Source of the DNA: a virus
IMG/VR virus record: IMGVR_UViG_3300023284_000760
Coordinates: 1-42,852 of that record
DNA length: 42,852 nt
Direction: 5' to 3' (one strand)
Of the stretch, positions 37,755 through 42,852 are shown in pieces. Below the pieces are notes generated by a model that had not been told where the DNA came from, did not search any database, and saw only the letters and a program-made list of their open reading frames with translations. Every line of letters starts with the position of its first letter. Position 1 is the stretch's first letter. The position numbers and the translations under genes were made by a program.

Positions 37755-38042
37755 TTACCGATTGGCTCGTCTTTCTAAATCTGCGACAAATAGTCCAGTC
37801 AGGTGATCAATCTTTCCTTCGACGCGTACCATACTACCGTCAATACGAATAACACTTGACTCCATTCCTTCCATTTTTGCAATCAGTGTCGTGACCTCCT
37901 TTGGCGTTTGTTCGCCCTTATGCAGCGCGTCAACCTGGCGTTTTACTTCGCTTTGAATATAATATGGCACACCCCAAAATTGTGCACCGAGAAAAGCGAC
38001 GATTGCCGCAGCAATTGCAAATCCCTTCATGATTTTACTCAT
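37755..38042 (-). CDS. Membrane-anchored coiled-coil protein, 95 aa
   Basis: ATG 38042 overlaps the upstream stop by 8 nt and is preferred to 38057. MSKIMKGFAIAAAIVAFLGA carries one membrane helix, and the rest (LHKGEQTPKEVTTLIAKMEG..MVRVEGKIDHLTGLF) is helical. It resembles the 88-aa protein in layout. Function unknown. Confidence 0.65.
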   Translation of the reverse strand: MSKIMKGFAIAAAIVAFLGAQFWGVPYYIQSEVKRQVDALHKGEQTPKEVTTLIAKMEGMESSVIRIDGSMVRVEGKIDHLTGLFVADLERRANR

Positions 38043-38691
38043 TTGGCGGTTCCTCAATCTGTCGTATCTCTTCGATCAACTGCTGCGCATATTCACGATC
38101 GGCTTGCTTTTCCCGGCGTTGCTGAACTGCATATTTGTTGGCCGCTGTCGCGGCCGTGCGTTGTTCCTCAATGAGTACAACCAATTGTTGCTGCAGTTCA
38201 CGCACCTCCTGTTGATGCGAATCGTCCTCATCGTGATCATCCCTGTCTTGAATAACCGGAAGATCAACAAGCCCCACCATTGTTACTGCGTCAATACAGA
38301 TGTCAAAGGTTTCGAAAGCACTATAGATTGTCTTCACATGCTTACATCGAACACGCGCCGCGGCGTCGTGGTTGCCCCTGGCATCCAATCCATCGGCAAT
38401 ACAGGTGGCATTTTCCTCAAGCGTTTGCCAGCCGACAATGATGATACTCATGGCCTTACTTGCCAGGCACTGGTTGATATCGACGTCAAATGATCCCTGA
38501 CCGATGGCAAATGCGCGATCACCGGCAATATCCAGAGAGTCTCTACCGAGCTCATTGGTGACAATCGTTTCCACTTCCGTATTGGTGATGTCGTCACCAT
38601 AGCGATAATCATCGTCAGCACGCGCCTGCACACACCACGCTAGCAAGAACGGCAAGGTAAAGCCCAACAGATAAGCGTTCAAATTTCGCAT
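38035..38691 (-). CDS. Exported protein, 218 aa
   Basis: ATG 38691 is the likely start (MRNLNAYLLGFTLPFLLAWC); it has a signal peptide probably cleaved after VQARA, leaving DDDYRYGDDIT. The middle has three or more Cys residues (INQCLAS, ENATCIADG, ARVRCKHV, DICIDAV), which may form disulfides in the periplasm. The C-terminal ~60 residues form a coiled coil (HQQEVRELQQQLVVLIEEQRTAA). It may be a periplasmic phage protein with lysis or exclusion roles. Family unknown. Confidence 0.7.
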   Translation of the reverse strand: MRNLNAYLLGFTLPFLLAWCVQARADDDYRYGDDITNTEVETIVTNELGRDSLDIAGDRAFAIGQGSFDVDINQCLASKAMSIIIVGWQTLEENATCIADGLDARGNHDAAARVRCKHVKTIYSAFETFDICIDAVTMVGLVDLPVIQDRDDHDEDDSHQQEVRELQQQLVVLIEEQRTAATAANKYAVQQRREKQADREYAQQLIEEIRQIEEPPNE

Positions 38692-38693
38692 TT

Positions 38694-39119
38694 TCACAAC
38701 GCGATTGCTCCCACTACAAGAACCCACATGCCGATATTCTGCCAGAAATTATGACGGCGCTCATCATCAAGCATTTCAGCACGCATATCGGCAATATTGC
38801 GCTGTGCCTTGCCAGCATCTACCAAAGCATTTCTGGCCACTTTCAGCTGCATAATCTGCGCCGCGTGTTCATCTACGTTTGCCTCATTGGCCTCAGAACA
38901 GACCCGATAGACCTCCAAAGCGTTGACGCCAGCCTCATCATAGGCAATTTCTGCCGCTGTAGCCCGTGTCGGTAGCGGGAACGGTCCACAGTCCAGTGCG
39001 GCGGCCGCTGGCTTGGTATCAACAGTTAAGCCCGTCCAGGGGCTCTCAGGCGGCGTGGTGGCGCATCCGCTAAGGAGTAGGACGACGCCAATTATCGAGA
39101 ATATCGCCAATCGGCTCAT
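38694..39119 (-). CDS. Lipoprotein with C-terminal membrane segment, u-spanin-like architecture, 141 aa
   Basis: Start ATG 39119, overlapping the upstream stop as ATGA. MSRLAIFSIIGVVLLLSGC is a lipoprotein signal with LLSGC (Cys ~19). The middle is polar and helical, and the last ~16 residues (IGMWVLVVGAIAL) form a hydrophobic helix right at the C terminus. That is the architecture of unimolecular spanins (phage T1 gp11, 134 aa): outer-membrane lipid anchor plus inner-membrane anchor. It lies just after an i-spanin-like gene. It may be the o-spanin of a two-part pair or a true u-spanin. Confidence 0.7.
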   Translation of the reverse strand: MSRLAIFSIIGVVLLLSGCATTPPESPWTGLTVDTKPAAAALDCGPFPLPTRATAAEIAYDEAGVNALEVYRVCSEANEANVDEHAAQIMQLKVARNALVDAGKAQRNIADMRAEMLDDERRHNFWQNIGMWVLVVGAIAL

Positions 39120-39418
39120 TTTTTCCAACGATCAACAATATTAGCAATCGGTTCATTCTTCTCTCGTATCTGAGCGCGGCGTGCCTTTGCTGTCATATTG
39201 CGTTCTTTGGCCCTGGCATTATGTAGTTTAGCCTGAGTATTGGCTTGTTCTGCGGTCTCGATGCCCTTGACCACATTACCCTCCTCGATCGCCACCGCTT
39301 TACCTTGCCATTGCTTCGCAGTCGCTTTCTCACGTATCGCAGCCCAGGTGGCAAGCATCGCAAGAGCTGCCAGCCCAAGAGCTGCGATCGGCGCCCATGC
39401 GGACTTCAGCCAGTTCAT
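39116..39418 (-). CDS. i-spanin-like lysis protein, 100 aa
   Basis: Residues ~8-29 are one N-terminal membrane helix (WAPIAALGLAALAMLATWAA), followed by a long Lys/Ala/Glu/Gln helical periplasmic part (REKATAKQWQGKAVAIEEGN... ). This is the Rz-like i-spanin layout, 100 residues long. It follows the holin-like gene, and its stop overlaps the next lipoprotein gene. Confidence 0.75.
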   Translation of the reverse strand: MNWLKSAWAPIAALGLAALAMLATWAAIREKATAKQWQGKAVAIEEGNVVKGIETAEQANTQAKLHNARAKERNMTAKARRAQIREKNEPIANIVDRWKK

Positions 39419-39422
39419 TTTT

Positions 39423-39629
39423 TCACTCTATCCGATCCTTAACCCAGTAACCGATCGCATTACCGATCACAAGAACCGCGGCAGCTTCCACGCCTGGCGG
39501 GATATCTATCTTGAGCGCATAACCAACGACAAACGCGATAATCGTAATGGCTCCGCCAGCCTGAGATGTCCAGAATTGTTTGCGCGTCATGCGCTTGCTG
39601 TTCTGAGAAACGAGCACTTGAGTAGTCAT
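39423..39629 (-). CDS. Holin-like membrane protein, 68 aa
   Basis: It has a polar N terminus, a first hydrophobic helix (GGAITIIAFVVGYAL), a short turn (KIDIPPG), and a second hydrophobic helix (VEAAAVLVIGNAIGYWV), then a charged end (KDRIE). Two-helix phage membrane protein of ~70 residues next to endolysin, typical of class II holins. Overlaps endolysin by ATGA. Confidence 0.75.
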   Translation of the reverse strand: MTTQVLVSQNSKRMTRKQFWTSQAGGAITIIAFVVGYALKIDIPPGVEAAAVLVIGNAIGYWVKDRIE

Positions 39630-40081
39630 GTGAGTCTCCTCACGCCCAATAGGCGTTTGGTTGGATAGCGTGAAATTTTGACTGTATCAGACTGATTACC
39701 ACCCAATACCTCAATAAAACCATTGAAACGGCCGGCGTAAAAGCCAACGTGTCCGGGTGCGTCGATCACTTCGGGACCGGGTTGTTCGCCCTTACCACGT
39801 TTGAGCACAATGATGTCACCGGGCTCGGCGTCATCGAGCGGGATACCCTTGCCGACCGTTAGCCAAGATCGCGCACGCAAATCCTTGGAGCGTGGAAATC
39901 TGACGTGCCAACAGATCCAATTTACAAATCCGCTGCACCATGGAACCTCATCATTGCTCGGCCACTTGGCGTCAAGTGTAAGCATGGCCATAATCGCAGG
40001 ATTGTCGACCTTACCGCCGACCTCCTTGGTGTTGACGTATCGCTCGGCAATATCAAATGCATGTTCTTTTGTGAAATTCAT
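39626..40081 (-). CDS. Endolysin, TIGR02594/NlpC-P60-like peptidoglycan hydrolase, 151 aa
   Basis: PWCSGFVNWICW (Cys ~50, probable nucleophile), ARSWLTVGKGIPLDDAEPGDIIVLKRGKG, and DAPGHVGFYAGRF (His, ~113) with EVLGGNQSDTVKISRYPTKRLLGVRR. This is the TIGR02594 type of cysteine amidase/peptidase fold (Cys-His pair). It degrades peptidoglycan for lysis. It lies directly upstream of the holin and downstream of the tailspike. Confidence 0.88.
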   Translation of the reverse strand: MNFTKEHAFDIAERYVNTKEVGGKVDNPAIMAMLTLDAKWPSNDEVPWCSGFVNWICWHVRFPRSKDLRARSWLTVGKGIPLDDAEPGDIIVLKRGKGEQPGPEVIDAPGHVGFYAGRFNGFIEVLGGNQSDTVKISRYPTKRLLGVRRLT

Positions 40082-40090
40082 AAAGTTTCT

Positions 40091-41722
40091 CTAAGTCACC
40101 GAAACGGTAATGCCGCCATCAGCACCTGATTTTGCCGTGCAATACCAATTAGTTCCATCAGACTCAACTTCAAGAAAATCACCAACCACTGAAGCGCTGG
40201 CAACAAAATTAAGCGTGTCTTGCGCTGAGAAAGAAGTAAGTTCTCCAATAATATCAAGAAAGGTTCCGAACAGAATATTAGCGCCGGCATTTGTAGTAAT
40301 GATGTATGCGGTGGTGGGTGCTGTTTTTACAATGAATTTATATTTCAATCCGATTGCTGGCGCGGGCAGAGTAGAAGTAAAACCGCCAACCAAGTCTAGA
40401 TAAAACGTCTTGCCATTTTCAGCGGCAGTAATGACGTTTGTTGTGATAACAACCTCTTGCGGCAAAGTAATTGCTCCATTAAAGTTCCAATCAGCTAATG
40501 CAAAGTTTGGATTAACAGTGGAACCAAATTGCACCGTATCATTAGGCGCCATTTTGACGACTGAACGGGCAATTCCTCCGATTTCTTGCATGTTAAGTGG
40601 AATATTATTAAGCAATTCCAGTGAGGCTGCGTTGAGTCGTACATTTGCATCAGGATCGGTTCTAAACGTCAATGTGCCTAAATCGCTCAGATGGGTAGAA
40701 ACCGCACCTCCAGCAAATCTATGTAAAATCAATTGAGTCCTGTCAGTGCCGGAATTAATACGCACAGCAAATGTCTTTTGAAATTCCGTACGAGTGCATA
40801 TAAGCTTTACACCACCGCCATTTGTTGTGCCGTTTCCGAAAAGGTCATAACAAAAGTCGAATGATTCAACATCAGTAAAAGCAATCACCGTCTCGGCAGC
40901 AAATTGACCAACTTTCACACCAACAGAGTCATCTACAACCACCCCTTCCCCAATTACCGAACCACCATCAATTACAGACCCGAAATCACCATTGCCAGCG
41001 CTAACACCAGTGAACTCATAGCCGGTTTTATTATTAAAAAGAAACATGTCTACAAATTTATTGAGTCCTCCAATTTGGCCGGTCCTGGCCGTCATTTGTA
41101 TACCAGTACCCGATTTGAATCCTTGTACAGCAATGTTTTGAAAGCGACCATTATTTGAACTAATTCCTTTCAGCCCAATGGCAGTTGCAGAAGTAATCGC
41201 AGCGCCGCTTGCTTTAATACTAAAGTTGTCGAGAAAAACTTTGAATATTTTTGATGAAGCACCCGGATCAATTAATAGAGACGCTCCCGTTCCGGTGTAA
41301 ATTAATTCAGACGTTGACGTGATATCGGCAGAGGATGAAACATCCCCAATAAACGATGTTGTTTTGCTAATAGTGATTGTTGTTGTACCGATGAAATATT
41401 GGTCCAACGGAAGGATGACTTTCCTGTTAGTGTTCACGGCTTTCTGAATAGCGTCGGCCATTGGCGTAGTGCCGGGGTTGGTGTTCTCTCCGTAACGTAT
41501 GACATCGCCCTGATCTTGCTTGAAATCTAAATCATCATTACTTAGGCCTTCAGCAATCTCTGCAGCCGATATATTATAGGTACGCAGAAATTTTCCGAAT
41601 CCAGTCTTTTTTGTTTTCTTACCAGGATTATTCGGATCATCAACGACCGGTAATACATCCTCTGGAACAGGCGTATCTAATAATGGAAGCGCTGTAATCC
41701 GTTGGGCAATGTCATCTGCCAT
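40091..41722 (-). CDS. Tailspike, pectate-lyase-like beta-helix, 543 aa
   Basis: N-terminal ~75 residues form an anchor and helix (ITALPLLDTPVPEDVLPVVDDP...FLRTYNISAAEIAEGLSND). Residues ~85-340 show the pectate-lyase/glycosyl-hydrolase beta-helix pattern: DAIQKAVNTNRKVILPLDQYFIG, TSFIGDV, ATAIGLKGISSNNGRFQNIAVQGFKSGTGIQM. The last ~120 residues form a beta domain. It probably cleaves or binds surface polysaccharide during adsorption. It follows the large fibre gene through one small gene. Active-site residues could not be assigned. Confidence 0.85.
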   Translation of the reverse strand: MADDIAQRITALPLLDTPVPEDVLPVVDDPNNPGKKTKKTGFGKFLRTYNISAAEIAEGLSNDDLDFKQDQGDVIRYGENTNPGTTPMADAIQKAVNTNRKVILPLDQYFIGTTTITISKTTSFIGDVSSSADITSTSELIYTGTGASLLIDPGASSKIFKVFLDNFSIKASGAAITSATAIGLKGISSNNGRFQNIAVQGFKSGTGIQMTARTGQIGGLNKFVDMFLFNNKTGYEFTGVSAGNGDFGSVIDGGSVIGEGVVVDDSVGVKVGQFAAETVIAFTDVESFDFCYDLFGNGTTNGGGVKLICTRTEFQKTFAVRINSGTDRTQLILHRFAGGAVSTHLSDLGTLTFRTDPDANVRLNAASLELLNNIPLNMQEIGGIARSVVKMAPNDTVQFGSTVNPNFALADWNFNGAITLPQEVVITTNVITAAENGKTFYLDLVGGFTSTLPAPAIGLKYKFIVKTAPTTAYIITTNAGANILFGTFLDIIGELTSFSAQDTLNFVASASVVGDFLEVESDGTNWYCTAKSGADGGITVSVT

Positions 41723-41883
41723 TATTTGTCACCATTATTCTGTGATTCTTCAAGTTGATTAGCCGCATTCTGAATCTTTTGAACTAACAAAACACCAATT
41801 GCTGCGACATTCAGACCATTAGCTCGAATATGCGTATCAATAGCATTCAAGACATACTGCAGTTCATCCTTTGAAAGTTTCAT
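41722..41883 (-). CDS. Small protein, 53 aa, between fibre and tailspike
   Basis: ATG 41883 is 5 nt after the fibre stop. MKLSKDELQYVLNAIDTHIR, then ANGLNVAAIGVLLVQKIQNAAN. A helical protein with a polar tail (EESQNNGDK). TAATG overlap with the tailspike start. Function unknown; perhaps a fibre-associated or chaperone-type peptide. Confidence 0.65.
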   Translation of the reverse strand: MKLSKDELQYVLNAIDTHIRANGLNVAAIGVLLVQKIQNAANQLEESQNNGDK

Positions 41884-41888
41884 ATTGG

Positions 41889-42852
41889 TTATCCACCAAC
41901 TCTGATCATTAAAAAGATAATTGATGGTACTCTTGGTGCGGTTGGCGGCCCGACGACCGGGTCGGTATTCTTCAATCCCATGCCTACCGCCGCGTTACTT
42001 ACTACCTGCATCATTCGTATTTTATCGCCAACCTGTAACTGAAGGGTGATTGCAGAAGCAATAACATCGGTGATATCGGAATCTTTAATCGTTAAGGTAA
42101 TATTTGAATTGTCTTCATCGACAAATCCAGAGCCTCTATCGACTTGTAAGAACATATTGAAATCTACTTTCAGGCCGCCCGCATCCTTGCCGACTTGTGG
42201 CTGAGCGATAATGGAGTAAGTTCCTTCAAATCCCGGTAGTATTTCTAATTCGCCAGTATTAAGAGTTGTCGAATGCCCGATCCCGTTAATCGAGTCGTGG
42301 TTAGTGTACGTAATAACTGTCGGATTAGTATCCGCTGGTATCTGGTCGATGATACTATGAAGTTGGGCAAAAATAGTACTAGACCTAGCAACGTCCTCTG
42401 CCTTAAATCCGATGTAAACATTTCCCAAATTAACAGTATTGACACCGTTAATAACTTCTTTAATGGCGATATCTAAAACTAAAGTTCGTAACCCGTTATA
42501 TAGGATTTCCGGAACAGCAGGATTTTGATTCTGTAAGGTAATCAGACCGCCTACATTATTCGCCGCCAACCGTAACACCGATCCGATAAGTCTCGGATTT
42601 CCATCAGGTAAGATAACTATATAGTCCCGCTTCCCTTCTGGGATATTTATCTGCACCACATTTGCTGCCATCGTAGCCGCGGCCAAGGTTTTTGTAGCGG
42701 CTGCTTCGAAAATTGTCACGCCGAAATTGTCGTGATACGAAATCCGATCAGCGCCACCAGTAGATCCACTACTAACTATTATCTGCGTCCCTAAACCGCC
42801 ACCATTAACAAGAAATAGTGGAACAAAAGTCGTCAGTATTCCGTTGATAAAT
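41889..42852 (-). CDS. Large tail fibre protein, C-terminal part (continuation of 1-2459)
   Basis: Carries the last ~273 codons of the 1,092-residue fibre, ending at TAA 41889. An apparent GTG start at 42719 is only an internal valine codon. The C-terminal region is rich in Asn, Thr, Ile and Val, contains a segment typical of beta-sandwich domains (about 42250-42000), and ends IFLMIRVGG. The stop is 5 nt before the next small gene (41883), and the tailspike follows. Bases 42709-42852 repeat 1-144. Confidence 0.85.
   Translation of the reverse strand, partial: FINGILTTFVPLFLVNGGGLGTQIIVSSGSTGGADRISYHDNFGVTIFEAAATKTLAAATMAANVVQINIPEGKRDYIVILPDGNPRLIGSVLRLAANNVGGLITLQNQNPAVPEILYNGLRTLVLDIAIKEVINGVNTVNLGNVYIGFKAEDVARSSTIFAQLHSIIDQIPADTNPTVITYTNHDSINGIGHSTTLNTGELEILPGFEGTYSIIAQPQVGKDAGGLKVDFNMFLQVDRGSGFVDEDNSNITLTIKDSDITDVIASAITLQLQVGDKIRMMQVVSNAAVGMGLKNTDPVVGPPTAPRVPSIIFLMIRVGG
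42709..42852. repeat. Terminal direct repeat, right copy
   Basis: Exact copy of bases 1-144. Removing one copy leaves a 42,708-bp circle. Confidence 0.95.

Noticed and set aside
1-42852. CRISPR array, insertion sequence, integrase/att site, rRNA
   Set aside because: No regularly spaced repeats, transposase or recombinase motifs were found. The only long repeats are the 144-bp ends and the 116-bp duplicated segment.

Overview
The window is one complete, circularly closed genome of a tailed phage with a P22-type short-tailed (podovirus) virion. The first 144 bases are identical to the last 144, so the unique circle is 42,708 bp. The contig break falls inside one tail-fibre gene, which is restored in frame when the circle is closed. 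The head and tail genes are recognisable in P22 order: small terminase, large terminase, portal, scaffold, coat, gp4-like adaptor, gp10-like tail accessory protein, a DUF2824-type protein, and three ejection proteins (gp7-, gp20- and gp16-like). The host is probably a proteobacterium, because the phage carries a lipoprotein-type spanin, an SSB with a typical acidic tail, RusA and a Ref-type nuclease. The sequence does not identify the host further. I see no integrase, excisionase or CI-like repressor, no DNA polymerase, and no clear replication initiator or helicase.

The transcription plan is very simple. A divergent promoter region lies at about 32585-32616. Leftward (minus strand) from 32580 runs one almost unbroken gene train of about 38.6 kb that passes through the contig junction and ends at a hairpin terminator at 36717-36743. 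It holds first a long early region of small genes (32580 to 22632), including an m5C methyltransferase, a DUF1367 protein, RusA and a Ref-like nuclease. Next come virion appendage genes (22618 to 17942), packaging and head genes (17331 to 10399), tail and ejection genes (10418 to 2465), the large tail fibre (2459 through the junction to 41889), and the tailspike (41722-40091). The train closes with the lysis cassette (40081 to about 38694) and several membrane and DNA-binding small proteins (38691 to 36761). Rightward (plus strand), 32658-36713 is a short block with an SSB-like protein, an HNH protein, a DEDDy exonuclease and unknown small genes. Most neighbouring genes overlap by ATGA, TAATG or 8-nt junctions, which indicates translational coupling.

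The most interesting signals are these. (1) A 220-codon reading frame lies inside the methyltransferase gene in another frame and itself looks protein-like and conserved. (2) Two copies of a 134-bp element, each with complementary ends and internal stems, flank a two-gene cassette. (3) A 50-residue ribbon-helix-helix protein has its start codon on or next to the predicted transcription start of the divergent promoter region. (4) A near-perfect promoter at 25146-25174 has a 20-bp inverted repeat in its spacer. (5) Three copies of a 19-bp half-palindromic motif sit at gene starts. (6) Two pairs of small paralogous proteins are present. (7) A lysis cassette combines an i-spanin-like gene with a protein that has u-spanin architecture. 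Many genes of 27-58 codons are supported by their overlaps with neighbours and are listed here.
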